From Luteimonas sp. (lineage in GTDB: Bacteria; Pseudomonadota; Gammaproteobacteria; Xanthomonadales; Xanthomonadaceae), in contig JANPZU010000008.1 in the NCBI GenBank assembly GCA_024707405.1, forward strand, positions 434,001-498,000: a stretch of 64,000 nucleotides of DNA, read 5' to 3'. Below are positions 1-8,585 of this stretch, in pieces (position 1 is the stretch's first letter; each line of letters starts with the position of its first letter). The position numbers and the translations under genes were made by a program. The notes below the pieces were generated by a model. It saw only the letters and a list, made by a program, of their open reading frames with translations. It was not told the DNA's origin and searched no databases.

Positions 1-311
1 GCATCTACGGCGCAGGCATCGTCTCGTCGACGGGCGAAAGCATCCATTGTCTCGAAAGCGCCGCGCCCAACCGCATCGGCTTCGATGCCGAACGCATCAT
101 GCGCACGCGCTATCGCATCGATACCTACCAGAAGACCTACTTCGTGATCGACAGCTTCCAGCAACTGATGGATGCGACCGCGCCGGACTTCACGCCGATC
201 TATGCGCGACTGGCGACACAGGAGTCGATTCCCGCAGGCACCGTGCTCGACACCGACACGGTGTTCCAGCGCGGCACGGGCGAAGGCTGGGAAAGCGGCG
301 GCGACGTGTAG
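1..311 (+). CDS. phhA: Phenylalanine 4-monooxygenase, C-terminal part
   Basis: This is the 3' end of a gene that starts before the window, open from the first complete codon at position 3. It encodes the C-terminal part of the catalytic domain of a bacterial, non-haem-iron, pterin-dependent phenylalanine hydroxylase, which converts phenylalanine to tyrosine in the cytoplasm. The segments IYGAGIVSS, YRIDTYQKTYFVIDSF and FTPIYARL match what I know of this family. The metal-binding residues lie upstream and cannot be seen. An aromatic aminotransferase gene follows on the same strand after a palindromic repeat, which fits a phenylalanine/tyrosine catabolic neighbourhood. Confidence 0.88.
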   Translation, partial: IYGAGIVSSTGESIHCLESAAPNRIGFDAERIMRTRYRIDTYQKTYFVIDSFQQLMDATAPDFTPIYARLATQESIPAGTVLDTDTVFQRGTGEGWESGGDV

Positions 312-318
312 GACGGCC

Positions 319-383
319 GTAGAGCGGAGCTTGCTCCGCTTGGACGCCTTGCCGGCAATGCAGCGGAGCAAGCTCCGCTCTAC
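319..383. repeat. GTAG-headed REP palindrome
   Basis: Two perfectly complementary 22-base arms (319-340 and 362-383) are separated by 21 bases. Each arm starts or ends with GTAG/CTAC and itself contains the small palindrome AGCGGAGC-TTGCTCCGCT. The layout matches REP elements of Stenotrophomonas and relatives, which RAYT transposases mobilise. It lies between two coding regions, 7 bases after the phhA stop, and could also act as a bidirectional transcript end. No transposase gene was seen in the window. Confidence 0.8.
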
Positions 384-511
384 GGGCATGCGCGTCGGCA
401 TTGCCGTTGCGCTTGCAACCACGCGCGGACATGGGTCGCACTGGCGGTTAAAATCGCCGGGTTTGCCGCGCGCCGGCAACACCTCCCCTCCTGCTTCGGA
501 CGACTGCCGCC

Positions 512-1717
512 GTGCCTTCTTTCTTTGCCGATGTCGAACTGGTTCCTGGCGATCCCATCCTCGGGCTGACCGAGGCGTACAACGCCGACACCCGCGCCAC
601 CAAGGTCAACCTCGGCGTGGGCATCTATTACGACGAAGGCGGTCGCATCCCGGTATTGAAGGCCGTGCAGCAGGTCGAGCGGGCACTGGCCGAACAGAGC
701 AAACCGCGCGGTTACCTGCCGATCGACGGCATGCCTGACTACACCCGCGCCACGCGCGAGTTGCTGTTCGGCAAGGATTCCCCGCTGATCGCCGAAGGTC
801 GCGCCGCGACCACGCAGACCGTCGGTGGCAGTGGTGCGCTGCGCGTCGGCGCGGGCCTGCTGAAGAAGACGCTGCCGCTGGGCCGTATCGCGATCAGCAA
901 CCCGAGCTGGGAAAACCATCGCGCGGTGTTCGGCGCGGTCGGTTTCGAGGTGGTCGATTACACCTACTTCGACAACGCGACGCATTGCCTCGACTTCGAC
1001 GGCATGCTTGCCGACCTCGGCAAGCTCGAAGCCGGCACCGTGGTGCTGCTGCATGCCTGCTGCCACAACCCGACCGGCGCCGACCTGTCGCCGGAACAAT
1101 GGAAGCGGGTGATCGCGCTGCTGCACGAGCGCAACCTGTTCCCGTTCATCGACATGGCCTACCAGGGTTTCGACAAGGGCATTGACGAAGACGCGCTGGC
1201 AATCCGGTTGCTGGCCGAATCCGGCATCCGCAACTTCGTGGTCGCCAGTTCGTATTCCAAGTCGTTCTCGCTGTACGGCGAGCGCATCGGCGCGTTCACC
1301 GTGGTCAGCGACAACGCCGACGAAAGCAAGCGCGTGCAGTCGCAGATCAAGCGGCTGATCCGTGCCAACTACTCCAGCCCGGCCACGCATGGCGCGGCAC
1401 TGGTGGCCGGCGTGCTCAACAGCACCGAGCTGCGCGCGCAGTGGGAAGACGAGCTGGGACAGATGCGCACGCGCATCCACGCGCTGCGCGCCGGCCTGGT
1501 GGAAAAGCTGGCCGCGAAAGGCGCGCCGGAATTCGGCTTCATCCAGCAGCAGGCCGGCATGTTCTCGTACTCGGGATTGTCGAAGCCGCAGGTGGATCGC
1601 CTGCGCGACGAGTTCGGCATCTACGCCGTCGGCACCGGGCGCATCTGCGTGGCCGCGTTGAGCACGAAGAGCCTGGATTACGTGGCCGAAGCGGTCGCCA
1701 CTGTCGCCAAGGATTGA
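512..1717 (+). CDS. tyrB: Aromatic amino acid aminotransferase (class I, PLP)
   Basis: A 401-residue protein starting at GTG. It is a fold-type I PLP enzyme of the aspartate/aromatic aminotransferase family and transfers amino groups between tyrosine, phenylalanine or aspartate and 2-oxoglutarate. Visible family marks are KVNLGVGIYYDE near the N-terminus, CCHNPTGADLS in the middle, DMAYQGF, and the Schiff-base lysine in SYSKSFSLYGERIGAF. Length is normal (about 400). I prefer tyrB to aspC because the cysteine-rich HACCHNPTG segment and the adjacent phenylalanine hydroxylase point to aromatic amino acid metabolism, but the substrate is not proven by sequence. Confidence 0.85.
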   Translation: MPSFFADVELVPGDPILGLTEAYNADTRATKVNLGVGIYYDEGGRIPVLKAVQQVERALAEQSKPRGYLPIDGMPDYTRATRELLFGKDSPLIAEGRAATTQTVGGSGALRVGAGLLKKTLPLGRIAISNPSWENHRAVFGAVGFEVVDYTYFDNATHCLDFDGMLADLGKLEAGTVVLLHACCHNPTGADLSPEQWKRVIALLHERNLFPFIDMAYQGFDKGIDEDALAIRLLAESGIRNFVVASSYSKSFSLYGERIGAFTVVSDNADESKRVQSQIKRLIRANYSSPATHGAALVAGVLNSTELRAQWEDELGQMRTRIHALRAGLVEKLAAKGAPEFGFIQQQAGMFSYSGLSKPQVDRLRDEFGIYAVGTGRICVAALSTKSLDYVAEAVATVAKD

Positions 1718-1934
1718 GCGCGACGCGCGCAAGCGCGTTTCACGTGCATCCGGGCTTCACCGAATGCACGCCGGCTTCCGACCGCACCCGTGAGCCCTCC
1801 TCGTGGCACCCATGCAGGTGCTGCCGCTTGCCGCTGCAGCGCCGGGCCGATGATGGGGGAGCCGCGTTCGAAGCGACAGGGAACGACAACACCAACCTGC
1901 ACCGGCAACTGCCGGCTGGAGGCGAAATCGTGTC

Positions 1935-2375
1935 TCAGGCGTCGACGCGCGGCTGGTTGAGCACCAGCCAGTACAGCCCGATCTGCTTGACCACGGCGAC
2001 GAACTGGTCGAAGTCGACCGGCTTGCGGATGTAGCTGTTCACGCCAAGCGCGTAGCTGGCCTCGACATCGAACGGCTCGTCACTGGTGGTCAGCACCACG
2101 ACCGGCAGGTTGCGCGTCCCCGGATCGGATCGGATGCCCTGCAGCACTTCGCGACCGTCGAGCTTGGGCAGGTTGAGGTCGAGCAGCACGATGGCGGGCA
2201 AGTCGGCGCCCTGGCGGTCGGCATGGGCGCCGCGCGCGAACAGGTAGTCCAGCGCCTCGGCGCCGTCGCGCACCACGACCAGGCGACGGTCGATGCCCGC
2301 CTCCATGAAGGCGATGCGGGTCAGTTCGACATCGTCCGGATTGTCCTCGACCAACAGGATGTCCTGCGGGTTCAT
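1935..2375 (-). CDS. Single-domain response regulator (Rcp1/CheY-like)
   Basis: A 146-residue receiver domain with no output domain. The acidic pocket (LLVEDNPDDVE), the phospho-acceptor aspartate in VLLDLNLPKLDGREVL, the switch threonine in VVVLTTSDE and the conserved lysine in YIRKPVD are all present. The long LARGAHADRQGADLP insertion before the phospho-acceptor strand is typical of the Rcp1-type regulators that partner phytochrome-like or PAS kinases. Its start codon overlaps the stop of the upstream kinase gene (ATGA, 2372-2375), so the two are translationally coupled and probably a cognate pair. The output is probably protein-protein or phosphorelay rather than DNA binding. Confidence 0.88.
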   Translation of the reverse strand: MNPQDILLVEDNPDDVELTRIAFMEAGIDRRLVVVRDGAEALDYLFARGAHADRQGADLPAIVLLDLNLPKLDGREVLQGIRSDPGTRNLPVVVLTTSDEPFDVEASYALGVNSYIRKPVDFDQFVAVVKQIGLYWLVLNQPRVDA

Positions 2376-3430
2376 TCCTCTCTCCCAGCGGGAACAGCAG
2401 GCAATTCTACGAAAAACCGGCTGCCGGTACCCGGGGTCGATTCCGCGCGGATCCGACCGCCATGGCGGCGGGCCACCGCTTGCGCGATCGCCAGCCCCAG
2501 TCCCGGGCCGCCTCCGTCGTCCGGCCCGTGCAGGCGCTTGAACGGCAGGAACAGCCGTTCCGCGTAGCGCATGTCGAAACCGCTGCCATTGTCGATGATG
2601 CGCAGTTCGACCCGCCCGCCTTCGCGGCGGCCTTCGACGGCGATCCGCACGCGCTCGCTGCCGGAGGAAAACTTCCACGCGTTGTGCAGCAATTGCTCGA
2701 GCATCAGCTTGAGGTAGCGCTCGTCGCCGCGCGCCACCAGCGCCGGCTGCACGGAGACATCCGCACCGCGTTGCGGTTCGGCGTCCTGCAGTTCGGCCGC
2801 CACCCATGTCGCCAGCAGGCTCAGGTCGACCGGCTCCTGCGCATAGCGCGCGGTGCTGGCCCGCGTGAGTTGCACCAGGGCGCCGGTCAATTGCCCGGCA
2901 TGCATCGCGGCGGCGCGGATGCGATCGAGCTGTTCGCGGCCCTGCGCATCCAGCGGCTGCTTGTCCAACTGCGCGGCAAACCCCTCGATGCCGCGCAGCG
3001 ATGCACGCAGGTCATGAGAGATGCCGTAGGCGAGGTGTTCCTGCTGGTCGCGGATATCGTCGAGTTCGTCGCGCGCACGATCCGCATCGGTCGTGTCGCG
3101 AACGTGCAGCAACCATTCCGCCGGGCCGGCGTCTTGTCCCGGCAAGGCATCGAGGTCGCATCGCAAGCGCCTGCCGGCCAGCGACGCGACGCCTTCGACC
3201 ACCATGTCCTCGATGCGCCCGCCTTCGCGCAGGGCAGCATCGATGCGTGCGGCCGACGCGCCGAACAGGCGCCGGTGCGCGGGCTGCGCCACGAGTGATG
3301 CTTCCTGTTGGCCCAGCAGCGCGCACAGCGCCGGATTGACGGCCCGCCATTGCCCATCGGCCGCGACCACGGCCATCCCACTGCGGGCGGTCACCTGCAG
3401 GGCGTCGGGACGCGGCGATGGGTCGTGCAT
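2372..3430 (-). CDS. PAS-domain sensor histidine kinase
   Basis: A 352-residue kinase starting MHDPSPRPD; the frame stays open upstream but with implausible composition, so I take the ATG at 3430. A PAS domain (about residues 10-125) is followed by a HisKA dimerisation domain with the phospho-accepting histidine in YGISHDLRASLRGIEGFA, then a HATPase_c domain with LEQLLHNAWKFS (N box), DNGSGFD (G1) and GPGLGLAIA (G2). No transmembrane segment is evident, so it is probably cytoplasmic. The architecture resembles the C-terminal half of bacteriophytochrome-type kinases, here without the chromophore module. It is coupled to the receiver gene downstream. Confidence 0.86.
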   Translation of the reverse strand: MHDPSPRPDALQVTARSGMAVVAADGQWRAVNPALCALLGQQEASLVAQPAHRRLFGASAARIDAALREGGRIEDMVVEGVASLAGRRLRCDLDALPGQDAGPAEWLLHVRDTTDADRARDELDDIRDQQEHLAYGISHDLRASLRGIEGFAAQLDKQPLDAQGREQLDRIRAAAMHAGQLTGALVQLTRASTARYAQEPVDLSLLATWVAAELQDAEPQRGADVSVQPALVARGDERYLKLMLEQLLHNAWKFSSGSERVRIAVEGRREGGRVELRIIDNGSGFDMRYAERLFLPFKRLHGPDDGGGPGLGLAIAQAVARRHGGRIRAESTPGTGSRFFVELPAVPAGREE

Positions 3431-3524
3431 GCGACAGGGTTCCGGGAGCCACGGGTCTCGGCTCGGATGGTCGAAGTGTACGGAATCGCGATGTCGAGGC
3501 CCGGTGCAGGCGGCCTGCGCGGCC

Positions 3525-4640
3525 TCAGAACAAGCTGCCCTGTGGCGAGGGCGGCGTCGATGGCGCAGGCGGGCGGAAACGGCTGCAATCCAGCGGCGGC
3601 AGGCGGCCGAAACCGAGTCGTCGGCATGCCCGGGAGAAACGTGCGGCCAGCAGGTCGGCGAACGGCCCCTCGCCGCGCATCCGGCGACCGAAGGCACTGT
3701 CGTAATCCTTGCCACCGCGCATCTGCCGAACCAGGCTCATCACGTGCCCGGCGCGCTCGGGATAGTGCAGGGACAGCCATTCCCGCCAGACCTCCTTCAG
3801 CTCGTGCGGCAAGCGCAGCAACACGTGGCCCGCGGCACGTGCGCCAGCGGCGTGGGCGGCTTCGAGGATGGCCTCCAGTTCGTGGTCGTTGATCATCGGG
3901 ATCATCGGCGCCGCCATCACCCCGACCGGGATGCCCGCCTCGGCCAGCATGCGCATCGCCTTGAGCCGCGCGTGCGGCGCGGAGGCACGAGGTTCCATCC
4001 GCGCCGACAGGCGGTTGTCGAGCGTGGTGACCGAGAAGTACACCGTCACCAGTCGCTCTGCCGCCAACGGTGCAAGCAGGTCGATGTCGCGCGTGACCAG
4101 CGCGTTCTTGGTGATCAGGCTGAAGGGGTGCCGGCATTCGGCCATCACTTCGATCAGCGCGCGCGTGATCCGGTAGCGCCGCTCGATCGGCTGGTAGGCA
4201 TCGGTGTTGATGCCCAGCGCGATCGGCGCGCAGCGGTATTTCGGTCGTGCGAACTCGGCACGCAAGCGCTCGGCGGCATTGGTCTTGGCGAACAGCCGCG
4301 TTTCGAAATCCAGGCCCGGCGACAGGTTGAGGTAGGCGTGCGACGGGCGTGCGAAGCAATACACGCAGCCATGCTCGCAGCCGCGGTACGGGTTGACCGA
4401 CTGGCTGAAGCCGATGTCCGGCGAATCGTTGCGGCTGACGATGCTGCGCGCCCGCTCTTCGCGCACGCGGGTGTCGGGATGCGGCGAAGGATCCTCCTCG
4501 CCGCGCGCATGCAACGAGCCCCAGCCGTCGTCCTCGGCGTGTGCGCTCGTCACCTCGTAGCGGCCGACCACGTACGACGCCGCGCCGCGTCCCTTGATCG
4601 CGGCATCGGCGCGGCGATGCATGGTGTCGCGGTTGTCCAT
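3525..4640 (-). CDS. Radical SAM protein, PA0069 family
   Basis: A 371-residue protein starting MDNRDTMHRR; an in-frame start further upstream would run towards the next gene, so the ATG at 4640 is preferred. The cluster-binding motif CEHGCVYCFARPSH (CX3CX2C) is near residue 100, after a conserved SVNPYRGCEHGC segment. The family resembles spore photoproduct lyase-like Rv2578c/PA0069 proteins, whose substrate is unknown to me. It should bind a 4Fe-4S cluster and S-adenosylmethionine. The C-terminal tail (PPAPSTPPSPQG) is low complexity. It lies 74 bases downstream of a tiny gene pair on the same strand and could be co-transcribed with it. Confidence 0.85.
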   Translation of the reverse strand: MDNRDTMHRRADAAIKGRGAASYVVGRYEVTSAHAEDDGWGSLHARGEEDPSPHPDTRVREERARSIVSRNDSPDIGFSQSVNPYRGCEHGCVYCFARPSHAYLNLSPGLDFETRLFAKTNAAERLRAEFARPKYRCAPIALGINTDAYQPIERRYRITRALIEVMAECRHPFSLITKNALVTRDIDLLAPLAAERLVTVYFSVTTLDNRLSARMEPRASAPHARLKAMRMLAEAGIPVGVMAAPMIPMINDHELEAILEAAHAAGARAAGHVLLRLPHELKEVWREWLSLHYPERAGHVMSLVRQMRGGKDYDSAFGRRMRGEGPFADLLAARFSRACRRLGFGRLPPLDCSRFRPPAPSTPPSPQGSLF

Positions 4641-4714
4641 GGCGCGACGATACGCCCGCGCCGTCGCAGGCCCGGAGACGACGGCACCCTGCCAAGGCTG
4701 CCGCGTCGTCGGCG

Positions 4715-4924
4715 TCACTCCTGTTGCAGGCGGTCGCGGAATGCCTTGAATACCGCCGCCTCGACGGCCGCCCCGCAGATCCGTCCCAGTAGTCGGGCGG
4801 CGTGGGCATCATCGGCCTGCACCGTCATCACGATGTGCCCGACCTTGCCTTTGTAGATCCGGGTGACGACGCCAACGTCGGCCTCGGACTTCGATTCCTC
4901 ATTCCCCTCCATGTTGTCGGTCAT
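4715..4924 (-). CDS. Small protein B1 of a duplicated two-gene cassette
   Basis: A 69-residue protein starting MTDNMEGNEE that I do not recognise. After an acidic N-terminus it has a compact core, VVTRIYKGKVGHIVMTVQ, which looks like beta hairpins, then an amphipathic helix (AARLLGRICGAAVEAAVFKAFRDRL). The core aligns clearly with the protein at 63343-63570 (shared TRI, G, G-IV-TVQ, the R-L-R-C pattern, EA and RLQ). Its start lies 26 bases inside the end of the upstream small gene, so the two are translated together. No signal peptide or membrane segment is seen. It may form a complex with its neighbour. Confidence 0.72.
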   Translation of the reverse strand: MTDNMEGNEESKSEADVGVVTRIYKGKVGHIVMTVQADDAHAARLLGRICGAAVEAAVFKAFRDRLQQE

Positions 4925-5132
4925 CCTCCCGTCCCGTTGGCGCCGTTGTCGGCATCGTTTGCGACGGTGCGGCAGGAGCGATGGCGCCGTGCTGCGCACG
5001 CAGCCCGACCAGCAATTGCTGCAAGGCTTGTTCGCACAAGACGGCCAGGGCTTGTTCCTTCCAGGGTGACTCGTCGCTGATCCACAGGACCAGTTCGCCG
5101 GTCTGTGTCTTGATGCTTTTCTCGGTTGCCAC
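4899..5132 (-). CDS. Small protein A1 of a duplicated two-gene cassette
   Basis: A 77-residue protein starting at GTG (VATEKSIKTQ), chosen because AGGAGG lies 4 bases upstream. The core, IKTQTGELVLWISDESPWKE followed by QALAVLCEQALQQLL, suggests a small sheet then a helix. It aligns with the protein at 63146-63346: I-K/R-T, TG, D-S-WK, AL-V and QA occur at matching spacing. The tail is proline- and threonine-rich and probably disordered. It is followed by an overlapping partner gene. Family unknown; no catalytic motif is visible. The divergent neighbour is cardiolipin synthase across a 317-base gap. Confidence 0.72.
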   Translation of the reverse strand: MATEKSIKTQTGELVLWISDESPWKEQALAVLCEQALQQLLVGLRAQHGAIAPAAPSQTMPTTAPTGREDDRQHGGE

Positions 5133-5186
5133 ACGCCCTCCTTGGTCGTGACCCGTCCCGAACCCCCGGGTTGTCTGCCCCGCGCC

Positions 5187-5216
5187 CCAAAAAGTGACGT
5201 TTTTCGTCAGTTTTGG
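5187..5216. promoter_or_regulatory. Palindrome in the gap between small-gene pair and cls
   Basis: The 317-base gap 5133-5449 between the divergent small-gene pair and cls holds one clear structure: TGACG-TTTTT-CGTCA (5195-5209), embedded in CCAAAA...TTTTGG arms with a one- or two-base irregularity. It could be an operator for one or both divergent transcripts, or a hairpin in the small-gene leader. I see no convincing sigma-70 promoter and nothing else in the gap. Confidence 0.4.
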
Positions 5217-5449
5217 CTGTTGGTTTCTTTTCGTTCGTGCCTTCGGGCCGCCTGTCGCCACCGTCCCGGCTCGCGTTTCCGTTTCCTCGTCCGCGATGGC
5301 CCATGGGTTGCTCGGGTATCACGACGCGGTGGCCCGTGGACGTATGCAAAGGGCATGCCAGTGCCGAACCCTCGCCATGTTTGCCGCACTCCGTGCGAGC
5401 CCCTACCGTATGCCTGCGCGTTCGACCTTCGCTCTGTCCAGGCCTTTCC

Positions 5450-6889
5450 GTGATCGAGATCCTCGCCCGCTGGTGCGATGCCCTGTCCTCCGGCCCGTGG
5501 CTGGCGATCCTCGGGGCCGGATGGGTGCTCTACCTGGTCTTGCTGGGCGGGTGGATCCTGCTGCAGAAGCGCGAACCGGTCGCCACCCTGAGCTGGCTGC
5601 TGGGGCTAGCGGTGCTGCCCTACATCGGTTTCCTGGTCTACCACGTCTTCGGCCCGCAGAAGATCCACCGCCAACGCCTGCGCAGGTCGCGCACGCGGAC
5701 GTTGCTGCCGGACGTGCCGATGGATGCGGACGAGGAGGCGGCCGAGATCGCTCGCATGGTGCGCAGCGCGACGCGCATCCCGCCGTCCTCGGCGACGGAC
5801 GTGCGCCTGCTTGTGGATGGCGCGGCCAAATTCGCCGCACTGGTCGACGACATCCGTGCGGCCCGCCACCACGTCCACCTTGAGTACTACATCTGGCATC
5901 CCGATCGCAGTGGCACGGCGGTGCGCGATGCCCTGGTCGAGCGCGCCCGCGCGGGCGTCCGGGTGCGCCTGCTGCTGGATGCCGTGGGTGCCGCGGCCGC
6001 GCGCCGCTTCTTCGCCGAGCTGGTCGCCGCCGGCGGCGAACTGGCCTGGTTCCATCCACCGAAGTTCGGCCATGTCTGGGCGCGGCCATGGACCAACCTG
6101 CGCACCCATCGCAAGATCGTGGTGATCGACGGCAAGGTCGCCTTCACCGGCGGCATGAACGTCACCGACGACCAGAACGAAGCGCTGCGCGCGGATGCCT
6201 ACCGCGACCTGCACCTGCGACTCGAAGGCCCGATCGTGCATGCGCTGCAACTGGTGTTCGTCGAGGACTGGATCTATGCGACCGGGCAACGCGACCTGTT
6301 GTCCGACGTGGTGCAGCAGGCGCCAGCCGCCGATCCCAGGGCCACGATCCCCGCGCAGGTGCTGGTGTCGGGCCCGGATTCGTCGTGGGAGGCGATTCAC
6401 CGTGCGCATGTCAGCGCGATCCACGCCGCGAAGCACCGGGTGTGGATGACGACGCCCTATTTCGTGCCCGGCGAGGCCGCGATGATGGCGCTGACCTCCG
6501 CTGCGCTGGCGGGACTGGACGTGCGCCTGCTGGTGCCGCGGATGAGCGATTCGCGCCTGGTGACACTGGCGGCGCGTTCGTACTTCGGCCCGCTGCTGGT
6601 CGCAGGCGTGAAGATCCACGAGTACGGCCCGCGGATGCTGCACACCAAGTCCCTGCTGGTCGACGACGCCATGTGCATCATCGGCAGCGCCAACTTCGAC
6701 CATCGCAGCTTCCGGCTGAACTTCGAGGTGTCGGTGCTGTTCGACGATGCCGGGATCGCCTCGCAACTGCAGGCGTTGATCGAAGCCGACCTCATGCATG
6801 CGCCGCGTGTGCGCCAAGGGCGCCATCGTTCGCTGCTTGGCGCACGCCTGCCCGAAGCGTTGGCCCGCCTGCTCTCGCCGCTGCTCTGA
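5450..6889 (+). CDS. cls: Cardiolipin synthase (phospholipase D superfamily)
   Basis: A 479-residue protein from the GTG at 5450 (VIEILARWCD). Two N-terminal hydrophobic segments (about residues 15-35 and 45-65) anchor it in the inner membrane. Two HKD motifs follow: the first as HRKIVVIDGKVAFTGGMN, the second as HTKSLLVDDAMCIIGSANFDHRSF. The enzyme condenses two phosphatidylglycerol molecules, or phosphatidylglycerol with phosphatidylethanolamine, into cardiolipin. Length matches the family (about 480). The frame stays open upstream but with non-protein-like composition, which supports the internal start. The gene stands alone; the unlinked lipid-related context gives no further hint. Confidence 0.9.
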   Translation: MIEILARWCDALSSGPWLAILGAGWVLYLVLLGGWILLQKREPVATLSWLLGLAVLPYIGFLVYHVFGPQKIHRQRLRRSRTRTLLPDVPMDADEEAAEIARMVRSATRIPPSSATDVRLLVDGAAKFAALVDDIRAARHHVHLEYYIWHPDRSGTAVRDALVERARAGVRVRLLLDAVGAAAARRFFAELVAAGGELAWFHPPKFGHVWARPWTNLRTHRKIVVIDGKVAFTGGMNVTDDQNEALRADAYRDLHLRLEGPIVHALQLVFVEDWIYATGQRDLLSDVVQQAPAADPRATIPAQVLVSGPDSSWEAIHRAHVSAIHAAKHRVWMTTPYFVPGEAAMMALTSAALAGLDVRLLVPRMSDSRLVTLAARSYFGPLLVAGVKIHEYGPRMLHTKSLLVDDAMCIIGSANFDHRSFRLNFEVSVLFDDAGIASQLQALIEADLMHAPRVRQGRHRSLLGARLPEALARLLSPLL

Positions 6890-6991
6890 CCACGCGACCT
6901 GCGACCAACGGCGCAAGCGGGGAACCGAATGGCATGCCGCGCAGGATCGAACGGTTAGACTGGCGCCATCCTTCCGGGAGGGAGCCGCACC

Positions 6992-7252
6992 ATGTCCTGG
7001 CTGTTCCTGCTGCTTGCGCTCGGCGCGCTCGCGATCGGCTTCACCACCACGTCGGTCGCGCTGGCCGTGCTCTGCCTGCTCGCGGCGCTGGGCTTCCTGA
7101 TCGTCTGGGTCATGGGCTTGCTGGCGCAGCGCGTCGGCAGCCAGTCACGGGACGAGATCATGCTCATCGACCCGCAGGAATTGCGTCGCCTCCGCGAACA
7201 GGCCGAGGCCAGGCGCGCCGCCGGTTCCACGGGGGACACCCCGGAACCATGA
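6992..7252 (+). CDS. Small inner-membrane protein
   Basis: An 86-residue protein with a clear ribosome site (GGGAGGGAG) 7 bases before ATG. Two adjacent hydrophobic stretches (about residues 3-22 and 24-47) form a membrane hairpin. A soluble, charged C-terminal tail ([22 protein letters not shown]) is probably helical and cytoplasmic. No family is recognised. It is followed 19 bases later by pdxJ on the same strand and may be co-transcribed with it. Confidence 0.72.
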   Translation: MSWLFLLLALGALAIGFTTTSVALAVLCLLAALGFLIVWVMGLLAQRVGSQSRDEIMLIDPQELRRLREQAEARRAAGSTGDTPEP

Positions 7253-7271
7253 TCCATTCGCGGCACACCGG

Positions 7272-8039
7272 ATGACCCGGCTCAGCGTCAACCTCAACAA
7301 GATCGCGGTACTGCGCAACTCGCGCGGCGGACGCGAACCCGACGTGGTCGCAGCCGCGCGTGCCTGCCTGGATGCGGGTGCACATGGCATCACCGTGCAT
7401 CCGAGGCCCGACGCGCGCCACATCCGTCATGTCGACGTGCTGGCCCTTGCAGACGTCACGCGCGAACACGGCGTCGAATTCAACCTCGAAGGCAATCCGT
7501 TCGCGCCCCCGCGCGAGGGATATGCCGGTTTCCTCGCGCTCTGCGAACGGGTTCGGCCGGCGCAGGCGACGCTCGTGCCCGATGGCGATGCCCAGCTGAC
7601 CTCGGATCACGGCTTCGACTTCGTCCGCGATGCCGCGACCCTGCGACCGCTGGTCGCTTCGTTGCAGGCGCTGGGTTGCCGGGTCAGCCTGTTCGCCGAC
7701 GCGGGCGGCGACATGCGCGCCGCGGCCGCCACCGGTGCCGACCGGATCGAGATCTACACCGGCCCGTTTGCGGAAGGCTTCGCCCACGGCGACATGGACG
7801 CACTCTCCGCATGTACGGCGACGGCACGCAGCGCGCAAGCTGCTGGTTTGGGTGTCAATGCCGGGCACGACCTCAACCAGGCCAACCTGGGCGCCTTCCT
7901 GTCCGCGGTTCCCGGCGTGCAGGAAGTTTCGATTGGCCACGCACTGATCGGCGAAGCGCTGTACGACGGCCTCGCCACGACCGTGCGTCGCTACCTCGCC
8001 TTGTGTGGCATCGCATCGGCGGGTGGCAGCCCGAGATAG
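7272..8039 (+). CDS. pdxJ: Pyridoxine 5'-phosphate synthase
   Basis: A 255-residue TIM-barrel enzyme. It closes the pyridoxine ring from 1-deoxy-D-xylulose 5-phosphate and 3-amino-2-oxopropyl phosphate, the last ring-forming step of the DXP-dependent vitamin B6 pathway. Family signatures are [16 protein letters not shown] at the N-terminus, [54 protein letters not shown] and [14 protein letters not shown]. Length is normal. pdxJ close to the tonB-exbB-exbD genes is an arrangement I know from Xanthomonas. The last 49 bases overlap a convergent gene on the other strand. Confidence 0.95.
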   Translation: MTRLSVNLNKIAVLRNSRGGREPDVVAAARACLDAGAHGITVHPRPDARHIRHVDVLALADVTREHGVEFNLEGNPFAPPREGYAGFLALCERVRPAQATLVPDGDAQLTSDHGFDFVRDAATLRPLVASLQALGCRVSLFADAGGDMRAAAATGADRIEIYTGPFAEGFAHGDMDALSACTATARSAQAAGLGVNAGHDLNQANLGAFLSAVPGVQEVSIGHALIGEALYDGLATTVRRYLALCGIASAGGSPR

Positions 8040-8446
8040 TCCTCGAGCACGGCCACGAAGGTGTTGATGGTGTCCACCTTCTCGCGCAAGACGACGCGAT
8101 AGGGGCCCGTCAGCCCGATTTCATCCCAGCGTGCATCGAGTCGACCAAGCGCAGACACCCCTCCCGTCGAATTCCGCACACCGAATTCGATGGCAACGCC
8201 TCTTCCGCTGATCATTTCTACGGACAGGTAATGCGTGGCGCTGCCGTGGAAACTCCTGCCCACAAGGCCCCTGCCGCGTTGCGCGCTGCGCAATCGCTGC
8301 TGCACCAGGCGCGTGACCGTCATCCACGACCATGCCACTCGACCTGGTGCGGCGGCAGCCTTGCGGAAGCCATCGAGCAGTTCGTGCGTCAACAACGGAA
8401 TATCCGCCATCTCGTGTGCCATATCCTTGGCCCGTATTCCATCCAT
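7991..8446 (-). CDS. Hypothetical protein, convergent with pdxJ
   Basis: A 151-residue soluble protein of unknown family. I place the start at the ATG at 8446 because AAGG lies 7 bases before it; an ATG two codons upstream is also possible. Composition is protein-like, with conserved-looking stretches such as [30 protein letters not shown] and [13 protein letters not shown], and no signal peptide or membrane segment. Third-position GC is lower than in neighbours. Its 3' end overlaps pdxJ by 49 bases on the opposite strand, which is long for a real gene pair and lowers confidence. Confidence 0.55.
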   Translation of the reverse strand: MDGIRAKDMAHEMADIPLLTHELLDGFRKAAAAPGRVAWSWMTVTRLVQQRLRSAQRGRGLVGRSFHGSATHYLSVEMISGRGVAIEFGVRNSTGGVSALGRLDARWDEIGLTGPYRVVLREKVDTINTFVAVLEDYLGLPPADAMPHKAR

Positions 8447-8585
8447 GCGCATGCCTTCGCATGCGTGGCGACATTGTAGTGGTCATGCACGCCTGCACGG
8501 CGATCCTGCGGGCGAACCGCCGCCGCGTGTGGCGCGCCTCGTGACGCGACCTCCCCTGACCGATGGCCTGCGGCGTGGCTTGCCG

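Noticed and set aside
380-1732. Minus-strand frame of 450 codons opposite tyrB
   Set aside because: Antisense shadow of a clear aminotransferase gene; no recognisable motif.
1718-1934. Gap between tyrB and the receiver gene
   Set aside because: Searched for genes, promoters and hairpins; nothing could be supported.
8121-8498. Alternative minus-strand frame across the pdxJ-convergent gene
   Set aside because: Composition is rich in arginine, histidine and glycine, as expected for a shadow. The frame ending at 7991 is more protein-like.
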